Shown here: piece by piece, positions 9,000 to 17,703 of the stretch
How the letters are laid out: every line of letters starts with the position of its first letter
How positions within the stretch are numbered: position 1 is the stretch's first letter
Assembly: GCF_002270485.1 (NCBI RefSeq)
Contig: NZ_NQOG01000002.1
Coordinates: forward strand, 124,001 to 188,000
Direction of reading: 5' to 3'
DNA length: 64,000 nt
DNA from: Anaerostipes hominis (ex Lee et al. 2021)
GTDB lineage: Bacteria; Bacillota; Clostridia; Lachnospirales; Lachnospiraceae
Translations under genes and position numbers: made by a program
The notes under the pieces: generated by a model
Seen by the model: only the letters and a program-made list of their open reading frames with translations
Told to the model about the DNA's origin: nothing
Database searches by the model: none

Positions 9000-9009
9000 G
9001 GAGAGTTCT

Positions 9010-10035
9010 ATGAGTGAAGAGAATATTGTGTTTTGCAAAAGCGGCGGCTGTACGGCGAAACTGGGCCCCGGGGTGTTAGAGCACGTTTTGAGCAGGCTCC
9101 CCAAGAAAAAGGATGACAATCTGCTGATTGGGTTTGACCATGTGGATGATGCGGCGGTTTACAGACTCAGCGATGATCTGGCCGTGGTGCAGACACTGGA
9201 TTTTTTTCCGCCTATGGTGGAGGACCCTTATATATTCGGACAGATCGCCGCTGCCAATGCACTGAGTGATATTTATGCCATGGGCGGTACGGTGAAGACT
9301 GCCCTGAATATCGTGTGTTTTCCGGAAAAGATGGATTTAAACATTTTGGGAGAAATCCTGCTCGGCGGGAATTCCAAGGTCCAGGAAGCAGGAGGAACGC
9401 TGGCGGGAGGTCATTCTATTGCGGATGAGGATGTAAAGTACGGCCTGTCGGTCATGGGGACCATTCATCCCGGCAGAGTCTATGCAAATAACGGAGTCAG
9501 GGAAGGGGATATCCTTCTGCTGACAAAACCTCTGGGGGTCGGCATTGTGCTGGCGGCGAACCAGATGAAGGCGGCTTCTGCTGCGGCGTATGAACAGGCG
9601 GTGAATTCTATGACGACATTGAATAAATATGCGGCAGAAATTCTTTCGGGATATGAGGTCCATGGCTGTACAGATGTAACGGGCTTCGGGTTTTTAAAAC
9701 ATCTGGATGAAATGATCGAAGAACAGTATACGGCCGAAATCGACTCTTCCCAAATCCCATATATTGAGGATGCGGCGCGGTATGCAGATGAATTTTATCT
9801 GACCGCGGCGGGACAGAGAAACAGAAATTCGGTCGGAAGTGATGTGTGGTTTTCAGATGTTCCGTTCTGGATGGAGGAAATCCTGTTTGATCCTCAGACT
9901 TCAGGAGGGCTTCTGGCAGGCATTCGGCCGGAAGATGCACAGAGCGCGCTGGGAAAGTTAAAAAAACTCGGCCTGCCGTGTGCCGCTGTGGGCAGGATCA
10001 CAAAACGGAGAGAGAAAAAGATTCTTGTTTACTAA
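9010..10035 (+). CDS. selD: Selenide, water dikinase
   Basis: Makes selenophosphate from selenide and ATP, the activated selenium donor for selenoproteins, 2-selenouridine tRNA and the selenium cofactor of molybdenum hydroxylases. The 341-residue protein has the catalytic Cys14 and Lys17 in [13 protein letters not shown], matching Cys17 and Lys20 of the E. coli enzyme, the [10 protein letters not shown] and [10 protein letters not shown] segments, [30 protein letters not shown] and DPQTSGGLL. The open frame extends upstream to 8965, but GGAGAG seven bases before the ATG at 9010 and the stop of the DUF3343 gene at 8999 fix the start. The catalytic residue is Cys, not selenocysteine. Confidence 0.96.
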   Translation: MSEENIVFCKSGGCTAKLGPGVLEHVLSRLPKKKDDNLLIGFDHVDDAAVYRLSDDLAVVQTLDFFPPMVEDPYIFGQIAAANALSDIYAMGGTVKTALNIVCFPEKMDLNILGEILLGGNSKVQEAGGTLAGGHSIADEDVKYGLSVMGTIHPGRVYANNGVREGDILLLTKPLGVGIVLAANQMKAASAAAYEQAVNSMTTLNKYAAEILSGYEVHGCTDVTGFGFLKHLDEMIEEQYTAEIDSSQIPYIEDAARYADEFYLTAAGQRNRNSVGSDVWFSDVPFWMEEILFDPQTSGGLLAGIRPEDAQSALGKLKKLGLPCAAVGRITKRREKKILVY

Positions 10036-10050
10036 GGGAAAGGAAGAAAG

Positions 10051-10671
10051 ATGGAAAAAAGAATTGATGCTGTCGGAAAACAGTGCCCAATGCCGGTGAT
10101 CCTGGCAAAGAAGGCTTTGGAAGAAACACCGGAAGGCGGAACAGTCACGGTGGTCGTAGACAATGATATTGCAGTCCAGAACCTGTCAAAGCTGGCAGTG
10201 CAGAAGCAATACGGTTTTGTGTCCAGAGAGACAGGCAAAAACACGTATGAAGTAAGAATGACAGTGGGAACCGCAGACAAGGAACAAACTGCGGAAGAAA
10301 CCGGGAAAAGAACTGATAATATTCGGGAAAGAACAGGGGACACGGTTGTCGTACTTTCTTCAGATAAGATGGGAGAGGGAGATGAGGTCCTTGGGAAGAT
10401 GCTCATGAAAGGGTTTGTCTTTGCGCTGACCCAGCTGGACCAAAAGCCGGACAGGATGCTCTTGTTTAATAATGGCGCGAAGCTTTCCTGCGAGGGGTCT
10501 GATGCATTAAAGGATTTAAAAACTCTGGAGGAAGGCGGAACTGAGATTCTTACCTGCGGAACCTGTCTGAACCACTACGGTCTGGAAGAACAGCTTGCCG
10601 TGGGAGAGGTGACAAATATGTATATGATTGCGGAGACAATGATGCAGGCATCGCAGATCATTAAGCCTTAA
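10051..10671 (+). CDS. yedF: Selenium-metabolism protein YedF
   Basis: Two-domain protein of 206 residues: an N-terminal TusA/SirA-like domain with the QCPMPVILAKKAL motif (Cys at about residue 11), a charged linker around 75-100, and a C-terminal DsrE-like domain (VVVLSSDKMGEGDEVLGKML, LTCGTCLNHYG). This fusion is the YedF family found with selD; it may relay sulfur or selenium, but the exact reaction is unknown. It lies 15 bases after selD and 19 before the aminotransferase. Confidence 0.9.
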   Translation: MEKRIDAVGKQCPMPVILAKKALEETPEGGTVTVVVDNDIAVQNLSKLAVQKQYGFVSRETGKNTYEVRMTVGTADKEQTAEETGKRTDNIRERTGDTVVVLSSDKMGEGDEVLGKMLMKGFVFALTQLDQKPDRMLLFNNGAKLSCEGSDALKDLKTLEEGGTEILTCGTCLNHYGLEEQLAVGEVTNMYMIAETMMQASQIIKP

Positions 10672-10690
10672 AGGCAGCCGGGAGGTATTT

Positions 10691-11824
10691 ATGATTTATT
10701 TTGACAGTGCGGCCACCAGCTATTACCGCCCGGAATCCGTGGCGCTTGCGGTGGCGGAGGCCGTCCGGCATATGGGAAACAGCTCCAGAGGGCTTCATGG
10801 TGCGTCTTTGGATGCTTCCAGAACTATATACGAAGTGAGGGAAAAGCTTGGAAATATGTTTGGATGCGGGACTTCTCAGATCGTATTTACATCCAATGTA
10901 ACGGAGAGTCTGAACACTGTCCTCTGCGGACTGCTCCGGCCAGGAGATCATGCGGTGACAACCGTGCTGGAACACAACAGCGTACTGCGGCCTCTGTACC
11001 GTCTGGAACAGCAGGGAGTGGAGTTCTCCGCTGCGGGATGTGATGAACTGGGAAATGTGAGTGCCCAGGATATAGAGTCCTTGTTTCAGAAAAACACAAG
11101 AGCCGTAGTCTGCACCCATGCGTCGAATCTGACCGGCAATCTGACGGACATCCGCGAGATCGGAAGACTGGCTCATGAGAGGGGAATTCTGATGATCGTG
11201 GACGGTGCACAGACCGCAGGTGTTTTTCCTGTTGATCTTGTCAAAGACCATGTGGACGTCTTTTGTTTTACAGGGCATAAAAGTCTGCTTGGACCCCAGG
11301 GAACCGGAGGCATGGCAGTGCGGCAGGGACTTCTCATAGCCCCTTTAAAAACAGGGGGCAGCGGGATCAAAACCTTTGACAGAGGACAGCCGGAGCAGAT
11401 GCCGGAGAGATTGGAAGCCGGTACTTTAAACGGCCATGGTATCGCCGGGCTGGGAGCCGGCATCGATTATATCAGGTCACAGGGCATGGAAAAGCTTCGG
11501 CAGAAAGAACAGTGCCTGGCCGATATGTTTTATAAAGGCGTCCGTGAGATACCGGGGGTTACTCTGTATGGTGATTTTACAAAAGAGGAGAGGGCGCCGA
11601 TTGTGAGCCTGAATATAAAAGAGATGCGTTCCGGAGAAGTAAGCTGCTGGCTGACAGAGGAATACGGGATCTGTACAAGATCCGGAGGACACTGTGCGCC
11701 GCTGATGCATGAAGCCTTTGGGACAAAGGAGCAGGGAATGGTCCGGTTCAGCTTTTCCAGCTTTAATACAAGAGAACAGACAGAAAAGGCAGTGGAGGCA
11801 GTAAGAGAGATTGCAGAAAGTTGA
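10691..11824 (+). CDS. Cysteine desulfurase/selenocysteine-lyase-like aminotransferase (class V)
   Basis: PLP enzyme of the CsdA/SufS group, 377 residues. DSAATSYYRP at the start, LEHNSVLRPL, DGAQTAGVFPVD (PLP-contacting Asp and Gln), FTGHKSLLGPQGTGG with the Schiff-base lysine, and RSGGHCAPLMHEAFG with the catalytic cysteine are all present. It would release sulfur or selenium from cysteine or selenocysteine. Its place after selD and yedF favours selenium delivery to SelD. GGGAGG precedes the ATG. Confidence 0.88.
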   Translation: MIYFDSAATSYYRPESVALAVAEAVRHMGNSSRGLHGASLDASRTIYEVREKLGNMFGCGTSQIVFTSNVTESLNTVLCGLLRPGDHAVTTVLEHNSVLRPLYRLEQQGVEFSAAGCDELGNVSAQDIESLFQKNTRAVVCTHASNLTGNLTDIREIGRLAHERGILMIVDGAQTAGVFPVDLVKDHVDVFCFTGHKSLLGPQGTGGMAVRQGLLIAPLKTGGSGIKTFDRGQPEQMPERLEAGTLNGHGIAGLGAGIDYIRSQGMEKLRQKEQCLADMFYKGVREIPGVTLYGDFTKEERAPIVSLNIKEMRSGEVSCWLTEEYGICTRSGGHCAPLMHEAFGTKEQGMVRFSFSSFNTREQTEKAVEAVREIAES

Positions 11825-11833
11825 GGAAAAGGT

Positions 11834-13003
11834 ATGCTGGCAGTGATATTGGCGCCGTTTTACCTGGCGCTGAATTATTATCTATATAAGCGGAGCTTTA
11901 GCTGGCTTACCGTATGTATTCATATTATCCATCCGGACAAGATTCGTTTTTGTTACAGAATCCTGTACTGGATCACGGGTTTTTCCCTTTTGATCGCATT
12001 TGTGCTGCCCCAGTCGCGGCTTCAGAGGATTTTTAAAATCCTGAGTAATTACTGGATCGGAATTTTTTTCTGTGCCCTTTTTTTGGCAGCGGCCGGTGAT
12101 CTGATCGGACTTTTCATCCCGAAGAAAGACCAGAGTATATTGGCGGCGGCAGGAGTGATGATTTTAGCAGCGGTCTTGGTTTTTACGGTTTACGGCAGTA
12201 TCCATGCCAGACATATTGATACTACTGACTATGTAGTGACGGTGGACAAAGCCTGTGCAGGCAGAAAGGAGCTCAGAGTCGCCTTAGTTGCAGATCTGCA
12301 TCTCGGCTATAACAGCGGACTTTCTCAGGTGAAAAAGATTGTAAAACAGATTAATCAGGGGAAGCCTGATCTGGTCTGTATTGCGGGAGACATTTTTGAC
12401 AATGAATACAGGGCGGTAAAAGATCCGGAAAAGATAGAGAAGGAGCTTGGGAAAATACAGAGTACTTACGGTACATATGCGTGCTGGGGAAATCACGATA
12501 TAGGCGAAAAAATCCTCGGAGGCTTTACGTTCGGCACAAAAAAAGCATCTGATAATGACAGACAGATGGAAGAACTTTTATCCCGGTCGGGGATCAGACT
12601 TTTGGATGACAAGACAATCCTGATTGACGGGGCGTTTTATCTGGCGGGCAGGAAAGATTCTTCAAAAGCACGGAAAATAGGAGAACTGCGCAGGGGAGCA
12701 AAAGATTTGCTGAAAGATTGCGACCTGACAAAACCGGTCATCGTCATGGATCATGAGCCGAAAGAGTTTAAACAGTTGTCGGAGGCTGGCGCCGATCTGG
12801 ACCTGTCCGGACATACCCACGACGGTCAGATATTTCCGGGAAATAAACCTTCGCGGATGGCGGGTCCCCACACACTGACAAGACGTTCCAGTGTCCATGC
12901 CGCATTGGCCGGACTCGTAGATGGAAGCTTGACGGCAGATCTTCCGAGAGAAGACTCAATGTGTTTACAGAATAACTTGTGGGAAGTTCCGCCGTTGGTG
13001 TAA
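11834..13003 (+). CDS. Membrane metallophosphoesterase with a foreign C-terminus
   Basis: The protein of 389 residues has about four N-terminal membrane helices, then a calcineurin-like phosphoesterase domain: LVADLHLGYN, CIAGDIFDN, WGNHD, VMDHEP and LSGHTHDGQIFPGN, so all metal motifs are intact. After FPGN (near position 12843) the expected C-terminal strands are not recognisable. The last 50 or so residues, rich in Arg, Thr and Ala, are simply the antisense frame of the convergent DNA glycosylase gene. The most likely history is a deletion that removed the true 3' end and fused the two genes tail to tail. Activity is uncertain. Confidence 0.75.
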   Translation: MLAVILAPFYLALNYYLYKRSFSWLTVCIHIIHPDKIRFCYRILYWITGFSLLIAFVLPQSRLQRIFKILSNYWIGIFFCALFLAAAGDLIGLFIPKKDQSILAAAGVMILAAVLVFTVYGSIHARHIDTTDYVVTVDKACAGRKELRVALVADLHLGYNSGLSQVKKIVKQINQGKPDLVCIAGDIFDNEYRAVKDPEKIEKELGKIQSTYGTYACWGNHDIGEKILGGFTFGTKKASDNDRQMEELLSRSGIRLLDDKTILIDGAFYLAGRKDSSKARKIGELRRGAKDLLKDCDLTKPVIVMDHEPKEFKQLSEAGADLDLSGHTHDGQIFPGNKPSRMAGPHTLTRRSSVHAALAGLVDGSLTADLPREDSMCLQNNLWEVPPLV

Positions 13004-13332
13004 ATGCTGCGGATGGGGGCAAGGGAAAGCAGATTGGTCAGATCGTTTGGGGTCACGTTACGGATTGAGCTGTCGCTGGAACCCCGGATGTCGCAGGATG
13101 CGATTACATCCCAGACCGCTATGTGATTGGACAGGAGAAAGAGGGTTTTCTCCTCTACGGTGGCGGGAACAGGCTGGGAGAGCGAAGCGGCAAGCACTTT
13201 CCAGAAGCGGTTCTGAGGGTGATGGTAGAAAAACTGCCCTTCTCTGGATTTTACAGAGGGGAAGCTTCCTAAGATCAGGATTCTGGATTTGTCGTTAAAA
13301 ACTGGCTTTATTTCATGTATCATGTGTTCCAT
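12826..13332 (-). CDS. DNA-deoxyinosine glycosylase (uracil-DNA glycosylase superfamily)
   Basis: A 168-residue protein with ILILGSFPSVKS near the N-terminus (the UDG motif-1 region), FYHHPQNRFWKVL, IAVWDVIASCDIRGSSDSSI and LPSTSPANAAWTLERL (motif-2 region). These are features of the Mug-like/DNA-deoxyinosine glycosylase family that removes deaminated bases. Its last roughly 11 residues, AIREGLFPGNI, extend past the normal family end and come from DNA that also encodes the metallophosphoesterase, so both genes share 178 bp at their 3' ends. AAAGGA precedes the ATG. Confidence 0.88.
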   Translation of the reverse strand: MEHMIHEIKPVFNDKSRILILGSFPSVKSREGQFFYHHPQNRFWKVLAASLSQPVPATVEEKTLFLLSNHIAVWDVIASCDIRGSSDSSIRNVTPNDLTNLLSLAPIRSIYTNGGTSHKLFCKHIESSLGRSAVKLPSTSPANAAWTLERLVSVWGPAIREGLFPGNI

Positions 13333-13463
13333 CGGGGAGTTTCCTTTCTGATTTTCTTTATTTCTAATGGTAATGGATTTTTTTCACGGATTCAAGGTAA
13401 GATTTTCTTGCCTTGCAAAACAAGGTATGTTAATATCTTAACGTATGTATAGATACTATATAC

Positions 13464-13627
13464 ACTCTGGAGAGTCTCAAAGAAAGAGCGCCGAAGGTGT
13501 ACGGCAGCGCAAGCTGTTTATCTCTCAGGCAAAAGGACAGAGCAGACATAATCGTGCGGCACGTTTTCGGTGTACTGTATATTTGCTTACTCTTTCTTAG
13601 TCAAACTTTGGGTTTGGCTTTTTTTAT
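13464..13627 (+). promoter_or_regulatory. Glycine riboswitch (single aptamer) with terminator
   Basis: The aptamer core is clear: CTGGAGAGTCTC at 13467, GCGCCGAAGG at 13498 and CTCTCAGGCAAAAGGACAG at 13522-13540. Only one aptamer is visible. A terminator-like stem follows at 13599-13618 with a T tract. The downstream gene is an alanine/glycine:cation symporter, a known partner of this riboswitch, so expression is expected to respond to glycine. Confidence 0.92.
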
Positions 13628-13685
13628 TCCATAAGAAAGTTCTACGACCTTCCCTGTGAAATAAAAACGCTCCGCGGGTTGTACA

Positions 13686-13728
13686 CAGATGCGTAAGAAA
13701 ATTATTTGGCTACGTCAAATCGCATCTG
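13686..13728. repeat. Inverted repeat in the symporter leader
   Basis: CAGATGCG (13686-13693) pairs with CGCATCTG (13721-13728) around a 27-base loop. It lies between the riboswitch terminator and the symporter start. Its role is unknown. Confidence 0.5.
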
Positions 13729-13736
13729 GCACGCAA

Positions 13737-13795
13737 AGTGGGCAAGCCCCTCAAAGATTGAGGTGCTGGGGAGTTAAAGTGGGTTTGCCCACTAA
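13737..13795. repeat. Long inverted repeat, GTGGGCAAGCCC type
   Basis: AGTGGGCAAGCCC pairs with GGGTTTGCCCACT across about 30 bases, with an inner CCTCAAAGATTGAGG hairpin. A related shorter palindrome, AAGCGGGCTTGCCCGCTT, occurs at 17082-17099 before maf. It may be a second dispersed palindromic repeat family or part of the long 5' leader. Confidence 0.5.
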
Positions 13796-13866
13796 GTTCT
13801 TCCATAAAGAGTTCTCCATGAATTTTTAATGAAAAGAATACAGGAAACGAAAGAGGAGAAGGAAAC

Positions 13867-15279
13867 ATGCTGACACAATTGAACAATTTTATTATCTGGC
13901 TTGACGATGTAGTTTGGGGGATACCGCTGATCGTCCTCATTTTATCTGTGGGTATTTATCTCACCATGCGTCTGAGGCTTTTACAGATCAGGCATCTCCC
14001 CAGAGCATTAAAATATATGGTGAAAAATGAGGAGGGAGGCTCCGGGGAAGTCACCAGTTTTGGTGCTCTCTGTACGGCCCTTTCTGCAACGATCGGTACC
14101 GGAAATATCGTTGGAGTAGCGACGGCGCTTTGTGCCGGGGGACCGGGAGCTTTGTTCTGGATGATCCTGGCGGCATTTTTCGGCATGGCCACGAAATATG
14201 CGGAAGGCCTTTTGGCGATCAAATACCGGACCATCGATGAGAAGGGCCACGTGCTCGGCGGGCCGTTCTATTACATAGAAAATGGTATGGGGCGCAAATG
14301 GAGGCCGCTGGCCAAGATTTTTGCTTTTTTCGGAGCGGGCGTCGGCCTGTTCGGAATCGGAACATTCACACAGGTGAACGGTATTTCAGGAGCAGTCAAA
14401 AATTTCTTTGATCCAAACAATGCCCATGTGATCTCCCTGTTCGGAAAAGACTATTCCTATATGGTGCTTGTTGCCAGCGTGATCATTACGCTCTGTGTTG
14501 CGGCAGTAGTTCTCGGAGGGATCAAAAGGATCGCGGCTGTTTCCCAGGTAGTCGTGCCGTTTATGGCGGTGGCTTACGTTCTTGCTGCGCTGAGTATCAT
14601 CATTTTTAATATACAGGAAGTACCTGCGGCGATCGCACTTGTGGTAAAAAGTGCATTCGGAGTCAAGGCAATGGCAGGCGGAGCTCTCGGAACGATGCTG
14701 GCTGCCATGCAGTCCGGGATTGCAAGAGGTATTTTTTCCAATGAGGCGGGCCTTGGCAGCGCGCCGATCGCGGCAGCTGCAGCCCAGACAAAAGAGCCGG
14801 TGCGCCAGGGACTTGTGTCCATGACAGGAACATTTATCGACACAATTGTGATCTGTACGATGACCGGGCTCAGCATTGTCATCTCCGGTACATGGAATGT
14901 AGGGCTTGAGGGAGTGGAAGTTACCACAAAAGCGTTCCAGATGGAAATGCCGTTTCCACCGGTCGTGCCATCCTTCATCTTGATGCTCTGCCTTGTGTTT
15001 TTCGCATTTACCACAATTCTCGGGTGGAATTATTACGGGGAACGGTGTCTGGAATACCTCACAAACGGCAGAATGAAGATCGTTATGGGATACCGGTATC
15101 TATATATTCTGGCTGTGTTTATCGGACCATTTATGACGGTGGAAGCAGTATGGAAGATCGCAGATATCTTTAACGCGCTGATGGCACTTCCAAACTTGAT
15201 CGCTTTGGCGGCATTAAGTCCGGTCGTTATCGCAGAGACAAAAGCCTATTTTAACAAAATAAAATCGAATAAAGAATAA
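13867..15279 (+). CDS. Alanine/glycine:cation symporter (AGCS family)
   Basis: A 470-residue integral membrane protein with about 11 helices. Family signatures are GIYLTMRL near the N-terminus, SFGALCTALSATIGTGNIVGVATAL (written as SFGALCTALSATIG and TGNIVGVA), GPGALFWM, KYAEG, SNEAGLGSAPIAAAAA and GWNYYGERC. It imports alanine or glycine with sodium or protons. GAGGAGAAGGAA lies before the ATG. The glycine riboswitch upstream suggests glycine is a real substrate. A terminator follows. Confidence 0.94.
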   Translation: MLTQLNNFIIWLDDVVWGIPLIVLILSVGIYLTMRLRLLQIRHLPRALKYMVKNEEGGSGEVTSFGALCTALSATIGTGNIVGVATALCAGGPGALFWMILAAFFGMATKYAEGLLAIKYRTIDEKGHVLGGPFYYIENGMGRKWRPLAKIFAFFGAGVGLFGIGTFTQVNGISGAVKNFFDPNNAHVISLFGKDYSYMVLVASVIITLCVAAVVLGGIKRIAAVSQVVVPFMAVAYVLAALSIIIFNIQEVPAAIALVVKSAFGVKAMAGGALGTMLAAMQSGIARGIFSNEAGLGSAPIAAAAAQTKEPVRQGLVSMTGTFIDTIVICTMTGLSIVISGTWNVGLEGVEVTTKAFQMEMPFPPVVPSFILMLCLVFFAFTTILGWNYYGERCLEYLTNGRMKIVMGYRYLYILAVFIGPFMTVEAVWKIADIFNALMALPNLIALAALSPVVIAETKAYFNKIKSNKE

Positions 15280-15287
15280 AGAACTGT

Positions 15288-15326
15288 AAAAAGATATCTT
15301 CGTATAATTAATGAAGATATCTTTTT
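15288..15326 (+). terminator. Terminator after the AGCS symporter
   Basis: AAAAAGATATCTTC and GAAGATATCTTTTT form a perfect 14-bp stem with an 11-base loop and a T-rich end. It may act in both directions. Confidence 0.85.
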
Positions 15327-15438
15327 GTCGATGGACGAATTCTGCATACGCAAATCAAGTAAACAATGCGGAAGCCAGACTCTGCGGGCGCAAAAAGAAA
15401 GTTAAAGGAGCACTGGAATAGCGGTCAATTATAATATT

Positions 15439-15502
15439 AAAAACTGGCCCTGTCAAAAAAATAAAAACTGGATATTTATATAGTACCAGCAAACTGTATA
15501 AT
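15439..15502 (+). promoter_or_regulatory. pdxS control region with paired direct repeats
   Basis: AAAAACTGG occurs twice, at 15439-15447 and 15463-15471, starting 24 bases apart. A good -10 (TATAAT, 15497-15502) has no proper -35 at 17 bases upstream. That is the picture expected of an activator-dependent promoter such as those of MocR/PdxR regulators, but no such regulator is encoded in the window. Confidence 0.45.
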
Positions 15503-15566
15503 GAATTACTATATCAGGCTGATATAATAACATATTTAAATAGTTTGCATTTGGAGGATTTCAGAA

Positions 15567-16442
15567 ATGAATAATGAGCGTTACCAGTTAAATAAACAGT
15601 TGGCACAGATGTTAAAAGGAGGAGTCATTATGGACGTGACGACTCCCGAGCAGGCAAAAACAGCAGAGGAGGCCGGGGCCTGTGCGGTCATGGCACTGGA
15701 AAGGATTCCGGCAGACATCCGTGCAGCCGGAGGCGTGTCCAGAATGAGCGATCCGAAAATGATCAGAGGGATTCAGGAAGCGGTATCCATCCCCGTGATG
15801 GCAAAAGTTAGAATCGGGCATTTTGCGGAGGCACAGATACTGGAGGCGATTGAGATCGACTATATTGATGAGAGCGAGGTGCTTTCGCCGGCCGACGATG
15901 TATATCACATTGATAAGACGAAGTTTCATGTGCCGTTCGTCTGCGGGGCAAAAGATCTTGGCGAAGCGCTCCGGCGGATTAATGAAGGTGCATCTATGAT
16001 ACGGACCAAAGGAGAGCCGGGAACCGGAGATGTTGTCCAGGCTGTGCGTCATATGCGGAAAATGAACCGGGACATCAGAAGGATTGCCTCTATGTCGGAA
16101 GACGAATTATTCGACGAGGCAAAAAAACTTGGAGTACCTTACGAATTGGTGCTGAAAGTGCACGAAGACGGCAGGCTTCCCGTAGTCAATTTTGCGGCGG
16201 GCGGGGTGGCGACTCCGGCGGATGCGGCTCTGATGATGCAGCTTGGGGCGGAAGGAGTTTTCGTTGGCTCCGGTATTTTTAAATCGGGTGATCCCAGAAA
16301 GCGTGCACAGTCTATTGTAAAGGCCGTTACGAATTTCCGTGACCCGAAGATACTTGCTGAATTATCCACAGATCTGGGAGAAGCCATGGTGGGCATCAAT
16401 GAAGATGAGATTCAGCTTTTGATGGCAGAAAGAGGCCGGTAA
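15567..16442 (+). CDS. pdxS: Pyridoxal 5'-phosphate synthase, lyase subunit
   Basis: PdxS builds PLP from ribose 5-phosphate, glyceraldehyde 3-phosphate and ammonia supplied by PdxT. The 291-residue TIM barrel is highly typical: [23 protein letters not shown] (in parts [20 protein letters not shown]), [34 protein letters not shown] with the catalytic lysine, [38 protein letters not shown] and [25 protein letters not shown] precedes the ATG. The stop codon shares one base with the pdxT start. Confidence 0.97.
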   Translation: MNNERYQLNKQLAQMLKGGVIMDVTTPEQAKTAEEAGACAVMALERIPADIRAAGGVSRMSDPKMIRGIQEAVSIPVMAKVRIGHFAEAQILEAIEIDYIDESEVLSPADDVYHIDKTKFHVPFVCGAKDLGEALRRINEGASMIRTKGEPGTGDVVQAVRHMRKMNRDIRRIASMSEDELFDEAKKLGVPYELVLKVHEDGRLPVVNFAAGGVATPADAALMMQLGAEGVFVGSGIFKSGDPRKRAQSIVKAVTNFRDPKILAELSTDLGEAMVGINEDEIQLLMAERGR

Positions 16443-17008
16443 TGAGGATCGGAGTACTGGCTTTACAGGGAGCATTTACGGAACACCGCAGGAAGCTGGA
16501 CGGACTGGGTGTACGGAGTTTTGAAATACGGAGGAAGAAAGACTTAGAAAACCAGATGGACGGAATCATCCTTCCGGGAGGAGAGAGCACGGTCATGGGA
16601 AAGCTTCTGCGGGATCTTGAGATGGCCGATCAGATTAGAAATATGATCATAAACGGGCTTCCGGCTTTTGGAACCTGCGCCGGGCTGATTTTGATGGCTC
16701 AAAGGATAAAAGGGGAGAGCGCTTATCTTGCGACGATGGATATCACAGCCAGGAGAAATGCCTATGGACGCCAGCTCGGAAGTTTCCGAACAGAAGAACA
16801 GTTTGGGGAAGAAGGAAAAATTCCCGTGACGTTTATCCGCGCACCCTATATTGAAGAGACGGGAAATGGAGTTAAGGTTTTGGCCTTATCGGGAGGAAAG
16901 ATCACAGCTGCCAGACAGGATAATCAGCTGGTCACGGCTTTTCATCCCGAACTGGATGAAGACAATACCGTCCACCGGTATTTCCTTGGTATGATAAAAG
17001 AGGCTTAA
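16442..17008 (+). CDS. pdxT: Pyridoxal 5'-phosphate synthase, glutaminase subunit
   Basis: Class I glutamine amidotransferase that feeds ammonia to PdxS. The 188-residue protein shows GVLALQGAFTEH, LPGGESTVMGKLL, the catalytic cysteine in FGTCAGLILMA (about residue 79), RRNAYGRQLGSF, FIRAPYIEE and the catalytic His/Glu pair in FHPELDED near 170. It overlaps pdxS by one base (TAATG), so translation is coupled. Confidence 0.96.
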   Translation: MRIGVLALQGAFTEHRRKLDGLGVRSFEIRRKKDLENQMDGIILPGGESTVMGKLLRDLEMADQIRNMIINGLPAFGTCAGLILMAQRIKGESAYLATMDITARRNAYGRQLGSFRTEEQFGEEGKIPVTFIRAPYIEETGNGVKVLALSGGKITAARQDNQLVTAFHPELDEDNTVHRYFLGMIKEA

Positions 17009-17081
17009 CGGTCGACAAGCAGGCTCTGCTGCATTATAATAAGCTTCAAAGTCCTTCAAAGAGAGAAAGAATGGGAAGATG

Positions 17082-17099
17082 AAGCGGGCTTGCCCGCTT
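17082..17099. repeat. Short palindrome before maf
   Basis: AAGCGGGC-TT-GCCCGCTT is a perfect 8-bp hairpin in the 116-base gap between pdxT and maf. It resembles the outer arms of the inverted repeat at 13737. No U tract follows, so it is not an obvious terminator. Confidence 0.5.
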
Positions 17100-17124
17100 A
17101 GTCCATCAGAAAAGAGGAGAAAGA

Positions 17125-17703
17125 ATGAAAACATTAATACTGGCATCCGCATCTCCGAGGCGCAGGGAGATACTGAAGCAGGCAGGACTCGATTTTGAGG
17201 TGATCCCGAGCACAAAAGAGGAAGTGATCACAAAGCAGGAACCGAAAGATGCGGTGATGGAGCTGGCTCTTCAAAAAGCGGAAGATATAGCTGGCCGTGT
17301 TGACGGAGACTGTATGGTTGTAGGCGCTGATACCGTAGTTGCCATGGAGGGCAGTATACTCGGAAAACCTGAGAATAAGGATGATGCTGCCCGGATGCTC
17401 CGCATGCTCAGCGGAAGCAGACATCAGGTGTATACAGGTGTTGCGTGTATCTGCGGGGGAAAGAAACATGTTTTTTACGAAGAGACATCCGTCTTCTTTT
17501 ATCCTGTTTCAGAAGATGAGATCAGATGCTATATTGAGACGGGAGAACCGATGGATAAAGCCGGAGCTTACGGAATTCAGGGCAGGGCGGCGCGTTTCAT
17601 TCGCAGAATCGAAGGAGACTACTACAATGTAGTAGGATTTCCTGTCGCCAGCTTTCTTCAGGTATTAAAAAAATGGGATGAGCGAAGCAGCAGCCGGACG
17701 TAA
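17125..17703 (+). CDS. maf: Maf-family nucleoside triphosphate pyrophosphatase
   Basis: House-cleaning enzyme that hydrolyses non-canonical or excess nucleoside triphosphates (dTTP/UTP type). The 192-residue protein begins LILASASPRRREIL, the phosphate-binding signature, and has GADTVVAMEGSILGKPENKDDAARML, SGSRHQVYTGVAC and the AYGIQGRAARFI and GDYYNVVGFPV motifs. AGAGGAGAAAG precedes the ATG. The 3' end of the gene forms half of its own terminator. Confidence 0.94.
   Translation: MKTLILASASPRRREILKQAGLDFEVIPSTKEEVITKQEPKDAVMELALQKAEDIAGRVDGDCMVVGADTVVAMEGSILGKPENKDDAARMLRMLSGSRHQVYTGVACICGGKKHVFYEETSVFFYPVSEDEIRCYIETGEPMDKAGAYGIQGRAARFIRRIEGDYYNVVGFPVASFLQVLKKWDERSSSRT

Noticed and set aside
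8965-9009. Extended N-terminus of SelD
   Set aside because: It overlaps the end of the DUF3343 gene. The ATG at 9010 has a proper ribosome-binding site and gives the normal SelD N-terminus.
9010-10035. Selenocysteine at the SelD active site
   Set aside because: The codon at residue 14 is TGT (Cys), and no in-frame TGA occurs in the gene.
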